A stretch of DNA of 64,000 nucleotides from Blasia pusilla (taxonomy: Eukaryota; Marchantiophyta; Marchantiopsida; Blasiales), in contig CM114271.1 in NCBI GenBank assembly GCA_050084515.1, forward strand, positions 48,980,001 to 49,044,000, in the 5' to 3' direction. Each line of letters opens with the position of its first letter. The first letter of the stretch is position 1. Made by a program: the position numbers and the translations under genes. The notes under the pieces were generated by a model. The model did no database searches and was not told where the DNA came from. It was given only the letters and a program-made list of their open reading frames with translations. Shown here in pieces: positions 24,205 to 34,500 of this stretch.

Positions 24205-25125
24205 GGTGTTAGGGTGTTAGATCTCTTCGGAGGGATTAGCACCGGATTGGCTGCATTATTGTAGGCGGGCATACGGGTGCATCAGTACCTTTATGTGGAG
24301 AGAGATGAGTATCATTACGTCACATGGCGAGTATCATTACGTCACGTGGCGAGATTGGTCCAGAGGTATCCTGAGTTGTTGCCGGTATTTGCCGTTCGGG
24401 GATATCAGCATACACTACTTGCCGACAGCTCTTTGGTGGGGGCGCAGGATCTGGATAGAGTTGGCACCATTCACTTGGTGATTGGTGGATGGCCATGTCA
24501 GGGTCATTCATGAGCTGGCCGAGGATTTGGATTGCAGGATCCGAGGTCAGGGATGTTTTGGGAGATGCTGCAAGTAGTACGACACTTGCAGGAGAGTGAG
24601 ACATGTTCTCCAACGTACATTTTGGAGAACGTGCCATTGTTGGGAGACACTCGTATACGTGTGATGACGAATATGCATCAAGTGAGGTCTTGGTTGGGAC
24701 GTGCTGTGTTATTAGATGCGGCGAGAGTTGGATCACGTGCTCATCATCCGCGACTGTGATGGACGAACCTGATACCATCAGAGGTACTGAGTTGAGCATA
24801 CGATGGAGTCCACAGAGCACCACATCTCACAGTGGATGCTATTTTGGGCTCAGGGCGTCGATCTTAGGTGGTGACACGGGATGATAGACCACCGTTGGCC
24901 ATGGCCAATAGGGTGGGGGAGTTGAGGGCAACCTTACCTACGTTGGTGAGCTTCCCAGCATCCCATGCCTTTCGTCAGGGAGGGCCAGGCATGATTTTGG
25001 ATGAGGTGATTGGAGCATTGGAGGAGCCTACGACAGATGAGCGCGAGCGCGCCATGGGGTTCGCTACCGGTACTACGGCGGTGCCAAGGATGACTGAGGC
25101 ATCCCGGAGACAGGTGTTGGGGTAG
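24205..25125 (+). pseudogene. DNMT3-like C5 cytosine methyltransferase, copy C
   Basis: Motif I is VLDLFGGISTGLAALL (near 24211). Catalytic GWPCQGHS has Pro-Cys-Gln at 24493-24501. Motif VI is ILENVPLLGD (near 24618), and motif VIII is AARVGSRAHHPRL (near 24721). The tail MGFATGTTA..EASRRQVLG ends at a TAG. Stops are TAG where copy E has CAG (near 24262), TGA for Arg after GHS, TGA for Trp after motif VIII, TGA for Arg, and TAG for Gln. A 22-bp tandem duplication (24307-24350) shifts the frame between motif I and motif IV. The catalytic Cys is kept, but the protein cannot be made. Confidence 0.85.
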
Positions 25126-25422
25126 GCGATGGACCTCAACTGTCTCACATGGATAGTCAGCCTAGGTATGGCTGAGCAGAGACGGATGCGAGTGTCATCC
25201 ATGCCGTCATGTCCACGAGTTGGACCATTGCCTACAAGGTCTGTACACGCATTGGTTGGGGGCGAGACGAGGAGAGATAAGCACCCATGGACTTCTTGGG
25301 ACGTCATTCGAGCAGAGAGTGCGAAGGCGGCTAGAGTAGCACATGTTCATTTTTTGGATGTGGAGCATGGTGTAGGAGGTCAGAGTGGAGTGGCTCTTGG
25401 GGAGGTGGCTAGGGTTGCTACA

Positions 25423-25431
25423 TAGCAACCA
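25423..25431 (+). promoter_or_regulatory. UAG-CAA-CCA possible readthrough site, copy C
   Basis: TAG at 25423-25425 ends an open stretch running from the methyltransferase tail and is followed in frame by CAACCA and the RT N terminus (ending ET(W)EP). Same position and hexamer type as in B, D and E. Confidence 0.45.
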
Positions 25432-26260
25432 AAGCCGGAGGTTGCGTCCTCTCCGAGTGAGGTCACAATCGAGACTTGAGAGCCTGTGATAGGTCTCAAG
25501 TTGATAGGAGGAGAGCGACGGTGAGTTCATAGGTTTCTAAGAGGGCATGTAAGTTGTTTTGCCTTCAGTATGAGAGACTTGGGTATGCTTAAGGGTCTCG
25601 GGATACGGATTGAGTTGGCTAGTGATACGCCGATCTTTCGTTGACCCTACAGGTATTCTGATATGGAGCGAGCCTTGATTCAAAGCAGGAGTCACGAATT
25701 GTTGGAGGTAGGACTTGTGGAGTTATCACATGGGGAGTATGCATCTACCATAGTCATGCCGGCGAAGAAGGATATGTATGGCAATTGGACGGATAGGCGG
25801 ATGTGTAGAGATTACCGTCCTATCAACCGACAGATGAGGTCACATCGGTACGCCATGCCTACTCATGAGGAGATCTTTGATGCAGTAGGACATGCGAAGA
25901 TCTTCAGTACTTTAGATCTCCATGCTGGCTATCATCAGCTTCCTATCAAGTTGGAGGACATCTCCAGTTCCACGGTTGAGGAGCATGAGCGACACTTGGA
26001 GGAGGTGTTTCGGTGATTGCAGTTACATGGACTGAAGTTACATCTACGCAAGTGCAGATTCTTTCAGAAGCAGATTGAGTACTTGGGACACACCATATAC
26101 CCAAGTGGGTTAGGCGTTCAGCAGACGAAGGTAGAGGCTATTGCACAGATTCCACGCCCTATAGATGTGAGTCAAGTCCGAGCATTTCTTGGACTGGGGA
26201 ACTTCTATCGACGGTATGTCAAGGGTTTTAGTGCGATCGCAAAGTCTTTGACCTTGTTGA
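25430..26260 (+). pseudogene. Reverse transcriptase with catalytic deletion, copy C
   Basis: The N part (ELSHGEYASTIVMPAKKD, NRQMRSHRYAMPTHEEIFD, LDLHAGYHQLPI) is readable. Then KLEDISSS joins directly to TVEEHERHLEEV, so the palm segment with LPFGLKNAP and YIDD is deleted (compare copy B 18210-18395). It resumes with the connection RAFLGLGNFYRRYVKGF. It cannot be active. Confidence 0.85.
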
Positions 26261-26324
26261 CGAGACTTGACCAGGTTTGGTTGTTGGGAGATGATCAGGA
26301 GCGAGCATTTCAAGAGCTCAAGGA

Positions 26325-27080
26325 CAGGTTGACGTCCTCACCCATTTTACAGAGACCGGTTAGGGGTCGCCCATTCCCGTTACATACGGATTGGAGCATG
26401 TTGGGTCTAGGAGCAGTGCTTACTCAGAGGGATGACGAGGAGAGGGAGTTCGATGTGGCTTACGCGAGCCGATCGAGCAACATTGCAGAGGCAAAGTACA
26501 GCTCCTACGAGGGAGAGTGCTTGGCTGCAGTGTGGGCCGTGGCACATTTCAGGTGCTATTTATTCGGAAACCCTTTCACACTTATCATTCATCATCAGCC
26601 GTTGAGGTGGTTGATGGAGTCCGAAAAGCTTACAGGAAAGCTTGTCAGGTGGGCTCTATTACTACAGGAGTATGAGTTTGAGGTGGTTCATAGGCCAGGT
26701 CGGCTGAACTAGGATGCGGATGGGTTGAGTCGTAACCCATGTCCGAGTCAGAGAGACCACACAGGAGCTCGATGGCACGGAGGGAGTGATGAGGAGATGG
26801 TGCCCGGTTGGCATGCATCTGCCTATCTTTGTTGGTTGACTATGGCAGGTCAGCCACATGTGATGACTCCAATGGTGGGGTTGGATGATGAGTCTTTGGA
26901 TCCGGAGATTAGTGAGGAGGCGACACGTGGTCGTGATATCCATAATGACGTGGAGGTTGTGGAGTTCTTGTGCACTGGCGTCATAGCGAGTACAGTGAAT
27001 GCTAGGGAGTGGGATTGGATCCTACAGAGAGCCAGGAGGTTCAGGTGGGAGGGGACTCACATTTTGCGGGTATGGGGAGA
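26325..27080 (+). pseudogene. RNase H and spacer, copy C
   Basis: HTDWSMLGLGAVLTQ, YSSYEGECLAAVWAVAHF and DADGLSRNP are conserved. DHQPL has become HHQPL, and TAG replaces Gln in LNQDADG (copy E has CAG there). The spacer to the integrase includes the WHASAYLCWL block shared with copies B and E. Confidence 0.8.
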
Positions 27081-28200
27081 TGGTAGGATACGAGTGGTAC
27101 CTCATCCTTCCCAGCAAGCATGTGTAGTGCGATATGCCCATGAGGAGTTAGGATATTTTGGAGTAAAGCGTACTTACAGCTTACTCTAGGTTCAGTATTG
27201 GTGGCGCGGCATGCATACTAGGGTACAACAATTTGTGGCTAGATGTATGGTATGTGACAGAGTGCGAGCATCCTTCAATGCTCCCACTCCGCAGTTACAT
27301 CCTTTGCCAATTATGGGTTTAGGTTATCGGTGGAGTTTAGACTTTGCGGGACCTTTGCCATTGACGGGGCGTCATCATAGGTACGTGTTGGTCATGGTGG
27401 AGCATTTCTCCTAGACAAGGCGAGCGAGGGAACAGCTTATGCGTTTCTAGATCGTGTGCTTAGTCACTTTGGTGCACCGGCAGAGGTGTTGACTGACCAG
27501 GGTAGCGAGTTCAGGAGAGAGTTTCAGGCCTTGTGTGATCAAAGGCCGAGATCACCGCACCACGTCCAGAGATCATCTTGAGGCGGATGGGTTGGCGGAG
27601 AGAGTGGTACAGACGGTGAAGAGAGGATTGCGCAAGTATGGCTTGCAGTGGGGACAGTTGAGGGAGTGGGACCTACGGTTTCCATGGTTGGCTATGGGTT
27701 ATCGCTTTAGTCGGCAGGCATCCTTGGCGTCATTTTCACCGTACTTTTTGCTCTTTGGGAGAGAGCCAGATTTACCTGCAGCGATTCGATGTGACATGGC
27801 GGAGGTGTTAGATCTTGATGATCCAGATGTGTGGGTACAAGCATGTTCTCAGAGGGCAGAGGTTTTTCGTAGAGTTATGCCTATGGCCTTTGAGAACTTG
27901 CTATTGCCCAACATAGAGATACATTGAGGTACGCGACCATTCGTGGAGGAGGTTATCGTCCAGGGATTAGGAGGTTTCATCTTGGAGATTACGTGTATTT
28001 ACAGCAGGCGGCATCCACGACGCTAGATGTCACTGCAAGGCGCACGATCCTACGTGTGCGCGAGGCATTACCGACCGGAGTCCTCATGTTGGAGGGACGG
28101 GATGGTATGGTTTGGAAGGATCATGTGCGCAATTGTGCAGCATGTCATCTTCCGAACGTAGATGGGACGGTGGATGTGAGCTTGGCAGTGGTACCTGCAG
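27080..28200 (+). pseudogene. Integrase with GPY/F-like tail, copy C
   Basis: The zinc domain is YAHEELGYFGVKRTYSLL...RGMHTRVQQFVARCMVC. The catalytic core has the first Asp in WSLDFAGPLPLT, the second in LTDQGSEFRREF and the Glu in DGLAERVVQTVKRGLRKYG. A small deletion follows VEHFS. The C-terminal module ILRVREALPTGVLMLEGRDG-MVWKDHVRNC has the look of the GPY/F domain. Stops and indels interrupt it. It would insert element DNA. Confidence 0.8.
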
Positions 28201-28208
28201 GCTTGAGG

Positions 28209-28342
28209 TGTATGTTGTGCGGATCCGCGAGTGGTGCAACCACCATGCTGGTATGTGATGGTTGTTCTCGAGGGTGGCATATGTCATGTCTGACCCCCCT
28301 CTTGATGTGGTTCCCACGGGACGATGGATATATCCGAGATGT
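28209..28342 (+). pseudogene. PHD finger at integrase C terminus, copy C
   Basis: Pattern: Cys-X2-Cys (CMLC), then CDGC, then GWHMSC, then RWxxPxC. This is the C4HC3 PHD arrangement. The seventh ligand Cys is Tyr here (TGT to TAT), and a 1-nt indel lies just upstream of the last third. PHD fingers bind histone H3 tails; placed after the integrase it could guide integration. Copies E and F carry the same domain. Confidence 0.8.
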
Positions 28343-28412
28343 GTATAGGGTAGTAGGTCATGTCAGAGAGATGTGATATTTTCTATCTGGAGTTGGGGGG
28401 ATCCAACTGCCA

Positions 28413-28422
28413 GCTAGGGGGG
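28413..28422 (+). other. Polypurine tract, copy C
   Basis: gctagggggg follows a conserved ctatctggagtt block, as in copies E and F. It is the likely plus-strand DNA primer site before the terminal repeat. Confidence 0.6.
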
Positions 28423-28563
28423 CGGTTGTGTGATCTCCATGTATATGTATGAGTTGATTTTTGTACATGTGTGGATCGACCCGTGTGCGGGGAAGATCGG
28501 TGTTGTGTGGTGTAGATGTGACCAGCGATGTATGTTGTGTAGCGATATGTATGCGCACGATAG

Positions 28564-30204
28564 CATCTACAGTTGGGGTTGTAGGAAGTAGAACTGTAGT
28601 AATAGGTGCGAAAAGGAAGCACAATGCTCTACATAACTGTTTAGTGGAGTACTATGCTGATTTCTCCTACAATACTGGATATCACAGCAAGCATCCGTAT
28701 TCAACAACATTGAAGGAAAGAATGTAGTTGGTAGGTGGATAGACAAACTTGAGGATAATTTCTTGTAGCATGGATCCTTAGGAGTTGTAGAAATGTGGGT
28801 AGAGTCCCTCTTGCAAAGAATCGATTGCCAATGTTGTTAGTTTGAAACGTGCAAAATTGCACCACCTTCAAGTTAAAGTTTTTCTAAAGCCATGGAAGTA
28901 TGTAGAACTGGGTTTTGAACAAGTCACAACATCTGAGTGGCAAAAGGCATGCCACGGAGCGACAATTACTTCTTGAATCAGACAGAAAATGAATTAGAGC
29001 AGCAAATGCCACAAGTTATGGATGCAAAAATGAGTTGGTGAATTAAGATTGCACCCGATAGGAGATCATATTAGCCACCTACGTGGACATGAAATGTTTT
29101 GAAGAGGTGCTCCGACCAATATGCACAGTCTCAACAGTAATCAAAGAGATTAGATGATAGAAACATAGTCTTAGGCTTTACATATTCTTATCTTTTGACC
29201 ATAGACTAGAGGAGGCTCTCAAGTAATCTCTATAATGCTCTAACTTTTGGTTGGTTGGTTTTCGAGGCAACATCAAACGCGGCACAAAGCAACACAAAAG
29301 GCTTGCAAACTACAATCCTAGTAGGAAGATAGACACAAAGAACACTAACCCAGGGCGAGTGCATAAGGATAGAAGAAGGTGCAAGCAATAAAGCTAGAAG
29401 ATACTAACCGCATTCGAGGGATAGCAAAGCAAGAACAACAAACGTGGCAATTGCATTTGAAGGGAATAGCAAAAGGAAGGCATGAACCTAAGTAGGTACG
29501 AGATAAATCTCCGCAAGTGTAAATGAGTGGAAACTAGACGGGGCACCTAGCAAAGAATAGACACGTCGCTAAGCAACGAGATGCTTTTGGGGACTAGAAT
29601 GCTAGTACATAGCAAGAGTCAATCACGTTATCTGAGGGGTGAGGAAGCAGAGTGCGAAATACTAGATTTGAGAGAAGAGAGGAACGAAGACGGAAAAGAA
29701 ATGCTAGTGTAGTATAAGGTGAACCAATCGTGTCTAGGTGAAAACTCTCCACCAACAACATCGAATTCTTCATCACACATGAGTTGAACAATTCCTGCCA
29801 AGATGGATGGAGGATCAATTGAGCGAGAGAGGAGAGGTATGAACGATCATCGACAATACCAAAGAGCACCAAGGGAAGAACGAACGAAGTGGCTCTGCTC
29901 GTGCGAGCAGAGCGTACTTGGGCTAGACATTCAAAACGTTGGCCGATGGTTGGGTCTAGTTGCCATCTCCTCACTATAGGCTAGAGATTGGCGATTATTT
30001 GAGCATTCATTGCAGCGGCCGAAGGGTATCCTCTGCTTAGAACCTTAGGAGACTCCGCATATGACTTGATGACACGTAGTGACAAACATGACATGGAGGG
30101 CCTACCCATGGAGAACGAAAATTTACGAGCCCCAAAGAGGTATATATGAGGAGACTTATTTGTAGAGGCTATTATGAGGATGGTGGATGAGAAGGATTTT
30201 CAAT
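28564..30204. other. Spacer, no gene supported
   Basis: Begins where copy C ends. Long frames here have no recognisable domain. Nothing else is supported. Confidence 0.4.
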
Positions 30205-30410
30205 ATGGGATGTGTATGCCCATCATATTGACACTTGTGAGATTGTCTTAAGCAGACATGTGAAGAAAGGATTGCACAAATACACATTGTAGAGAGGACA
30301 CTTAGGAGATTAAGACCTATAGTTAACATGTTTAGCTGCAGATGATCACTTTTTAGTCAATAGACACCATCGACATCATGTTTCTTGGTCAATGAGAGAG
30401 CCAAATAAAG
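30205..30410 (+). mobile_element. Old integrase remnant of the same gypsy family
   Basis: The run from about 30218 to 30410 aligns in order with 48285-48510 of copy F: the stretch around the catalytic Glu, the KRGLRKYG block (30258-30285) and the blocks leading to the FGREPD region. It is too decayed to translate. It shows old, widespread presence of the family. Confidence 0.5.
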
Positions 30411-31560
30411 AATATGAAATTAAGAATTCTTTATGAAATTCCATGGTAACCATGGCTCACACTATCCATCCATAGCAAGCCATACATAGTGGAGGACACA
30501 TATATTCCTATCCCAACCAAATGTCACAACATGAGGACAAAACCTTTCAATATAGGGTGCACTCTCCGAAAGACACATCTCATTTGGCCCCCCTAGAGGT
30601 CCAAGTGTTATCTTTAACAACTCCCCATGTGGCACCTATCCAAGAGTGTCACTCATAGACAAAGATGGCATGTCCACATAGATCATTTCAAAATTAGTAT
30701 ATCTCCATGAGCTCCTTAAGTAAGAATTACAAAAGACCCCCTCTAAATCTAGATGAAATCTTATTTACCTCTCCAGATGTCATGTCATAGAATGATTGGC
30801 AGGATTGTGTGAGATTATATTTATGGGTGATGAAATATGAGAAAGAGTCTTTGCCAAACAAATATGAGGCTACAAGAAGTACCCAACTTCGCACCAATTC
30901 AGGTGGTTAAAATTTCAGTGCTTCTTCTTTAACCATCTCATGGGTTGTGGTGTTTAAAAGCTATGCCTAAAAGTTATTAGGTGTGCAGCCCCTCTAAGGC
31001 ATTAAGAGTGGTATTATTGAAGTGAGTAGGGCCCCCATGTCACTAGGGCCAAAGCTTCCTTTAGTTATCTACGAACACTTTCAACAGTCAGAAACACAAT
31101 CGAGTGTGCTGCAGCAGACCAGCAGCTTTTTATTAAAGCCCATCGGAAGTAAGAGCATCTCTGAAATACCCTCTCTTCCATAAAATATGAATGTAGTAAA
31201 ATTTATGCAACCAAACCTATTTTACTTGTTCTCAGCTTATGATCAATTCTAGAACTCTAGATTCAATTATGTACAGCACTATGATTGATCATCAGTGGCA
31301 GTTCTAGCTGAATAAGTGTGAACTAGAAGCAGGATGTTGCATCCATCTTGTGATACACGTCATCCTCTCCTCCTTATCTATGTGGGTGTAAGAGGAGAGG
31401 GGATACTCATAAAGTCAAATCCTTGCTTGTTGACACCCCAATTATCGAGCTACCCCCACCTACCTACACAGTTATTAACAACCTAGAAATTTTGAGCTGA
31501 CCTATTTACATCTACAATTGTACAATGTTCCTCTTGCAAGAGTGTACAGTAGCTTTACAT
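30411..31560. other. Spacer and 3' flank of PHAF1-like gene
   Basis: No gene is seen. The last few hundred bases should include the 3' untranslated region of the minus-strand gene starting at 36656. Confidence 0.4.
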
Positions 31561-34500
31561 CTATCTAAAATGCGTCTGGAATAGGGTGACCGTTGCTATG
31601 TGCCCGTTCTTCATGACCTATAAGACAGGTAAATAAGGTGGTTAATATCCTGTTCAAAACAGGTTCACTTTTGTTCATCAGTGTCTCACCAAGTTGCTCT
31701 TCTATTGAGATGTTAGAAGAATTGCAAGTAATGTTCGCCAGGAATCACCTCAAGGTTGTAAATCCTCACCTCAAGGGCAATATTTCTGTAACCATAAACA
31801 AAAGTTGGACCGAATGGATTGCTAACAGAACCCTGTGTTTGAATGGCAGCCCGACCGCCATCTCCCAATATCTCCTGGAGAACATGCCAAAGAGATATTA
31901 CAACATGGACTACCTAGATCAAAGAAATCATTTTGGGGTCCTGTTTGCTACTCTCAGAACTCCTGGTTTAAAAATCCTTAACTGGGAAATGTGAAAGTTA
32001 CAGAGAGTCAAATCCTCTTTAGAGCTATTTCTGCAATTGACAGGGACAGTTAAGACAGAAAGTTGCAAAAACAATCTTCTTACTCTCTTCTCATACTGAG
32101 CTAAAGACAACGGAGACGAGCAGAAGCTTAACCAATACCTGTACTTTGGACCACTTAGTAGTGGTCCAAAGTACAGGTCCTGTTTGCTACTCTCAGAACT
32201 CCTGGTTTAAAAATCCTTAACTGGGAAATGTGAAAGTTACAGAGAGTCAAATCCTCTTTAGAGCTATTTCTGCAATTGACAGGGACAGTTAAGACAGAAA
32301 GTTGCAAAAACAATCTTCTTACTCTCTTCTCATACTGAGCTAAAGACAACGGAGACGAGCAGAAGCTTAACCAATACCTGTACTTTGGACCACTTAGTAG
32401 TGGCTGTAATACAATGATGAACAGCATCTCCATTGGATACAATATTGGGTTCATCACCAACTTCACCTGCTATGGAGCACAACTTAGATGCAAATACCTG
32501 CTCTCCAACAATGTCATCACACAAACAATTCTGAAAAGGGCAATGGGTATATCATGTAAGTAATAGGACTCTTGATGTTCAACGTCTCTTACCAACTGGA
32601 CAATGTATGAAGAAATTGCACTTGATGTAGCAGTTGAAATCCGTGTGGCCAGGGAAGTTTGTATGCAGCACAAACTTCTTAATTCGATGACTCTTGAGGT
32701 TGAAGAACCACGAACAATTCAGTAGGTTGTCAGACAGCTACCAACACATGGCCTAGCAAACCCTATGAGCTTCCTTTGGAGAATTATTCAAATCATTTTG
32801 ATCAGGAAAGAAGTATGGACTAGTTCCTTGCAAATCCCCCTGATTGCACCAACAAAACAGCATGCTTCCAAGGTGAAGCATTCCATTACATATGCTAAGT
32901 TCAATTAATAATGTGAATCCATACTGGAACCAGATGAGGTGTCCCAAATGAATAATAGAAGCGCTTAAGAAAACTACCTGGCCATCAAAGAGGATATCCA
33001 AACCACGGGTGAAGTAGTTGTAAAAATAATCTCCACATAAGGCAGTTCGTGGTCTTGGGTCAGATGCAGAATGAATCACCATTGGATCAACCTGAAGGAA
33101 GGCACATGGATTCCATTGAGAGGATTGCTATCAACCATCCCAAAAATATGTTAACAGTAATTTATGGTTGAATGTATTTCTTTAGTAGAGTGCGATATTA
33201 GAAGTCATGAAGATAATCATGGGCATTCAGGACTAAACTCATTTGAAACTTGCTCAAAATGAGTGAGTGATGGTTGTCCAACACGACAGGTTTGATTTGA
33301 AAGATAATCTCAGATCTCTCTTGATAGATTGCTTCAGATTTATCTACACCACAAAACTGATGTCCCATACCTGCTTTTGATGTATGCCATCTGGTCGTCC
33401 AAGCGTTGCCCAAACATCCTGAGAAGTCAAGTTGAGTGTAAGTTATCAACGTCATCAAGAAGTATCTGTTGTACACTTACAAGATACATGACCAGGGAAC
33501 AGGTGAAGTTACCCCAAGGAATTATTTATACTGACCTGTGGAGATGCTCCGAAAGGTAACCGTCGTCCACCACTAAAACACAAATCTTCTGCTAGCTGCG
33601 TAATAAAGAGGAAATCATGTGAAATCTCTAGCTGTCAAGGTAATTAATTTCCCAGCCTTCATCAAGTATAAATGGGCACTAGTAAACTACAGGAAGGCTC
33701 TTGGACAGACATGATGAAATTAAGTACAGTTGATAGTAAGTTATCATAAATATATGTCTTACCATCCCAGAATCAAAGGCCATATTGCCATACGTCTAAA
33801 AGATTTCCATGGAAATCTTTTTAGACGTAGTAAGGAGGACTGTATGAGTTTTTGTGTCCCATGCTCTCTATGTTCAGGTAGTAAGCAGGATCTATAATTT
33901 GTTATCCTGCTTACTACCTGAACATAGAGAGCATGGGACACAAAAACTCATATAGTCCTCCTTAGGAGTGAAACTTCCAAAAGACAAATTTAAAACTCAT
34001 GAAGATTTGCAGCCATACCTTTGCATGCACTTCTTCCATATATGAGCTCCCTGATGCCAGCTGGGGAACTACTGCCTTCTTTAGCAGCCCTCCAACTCCC
34101 ACACCTCCTCCTGCTGTACTATCATAGATGCAAACTCGTGACATTACCGGGGTAGTGCCATCTGGAAACTCCAGCGGTAGCTCTGCTGCTGATCCACGAC
34201 AGACTTGTCATTCCAGTTTCAAATCATTAATTTTAAGTTATTGGGCTACAACTCTACAATCTATAAAGATGCTGGGAAAATACAAAGAATTGGAAACTCG
34301 AATCAGCTCCAACCTTCTCGATGCTGGCAGCATTCTGTGTACTGAGCAGGAATAGGAAATGCAAAGGATAGGCCCTGTCACAAAAATAAAAAATAAATAT
34401 TTAGTGAAGTGGCATCAAAGCACGCAAATCAAATGCTGGTTGAACAACAGAAGACTGCAATCACTTCAAAACCCAATGAATGGACATGAGGTCTGACCTT

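Larger units (their letters stand above)
19664..28563 (+). mobile_element. Ty3/gypsy-MTase element, copy C
   Basis: Nearly full-length but broken. The LTR/leader is 19664-21340, gag 21349-22744, protease 23440-23990, methyltransferase 24205-25125, RT 25430-26260 with an internal deletion, RNase H 26325-26750, integrase 27080-28200 and PHD finger 28209-28342, followed by a polypurine tract (28413-28422) and a terminal repeat ending GCGCACGATA. The right end matches the LTR terminus of copies E and F. No full 3' LTR follows. The left end abuts broken copy B. No target duplication is visible at the two ends. Confidence 0.85.

Noticed and set aside
27187-27189. TAG in the integrase zinc domain shared by C, E and F as a readthrough site
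   Set aside because: Copy B has no stop here, the next codons are not CARYYA, and a parallel CAG-to-TAG decay explains it.
29594-29974. 126-codon minus-strand open frame
   Set aside because: No recognisable domain, no similarity to neighbours, and it lies in decayed spacer DNA.
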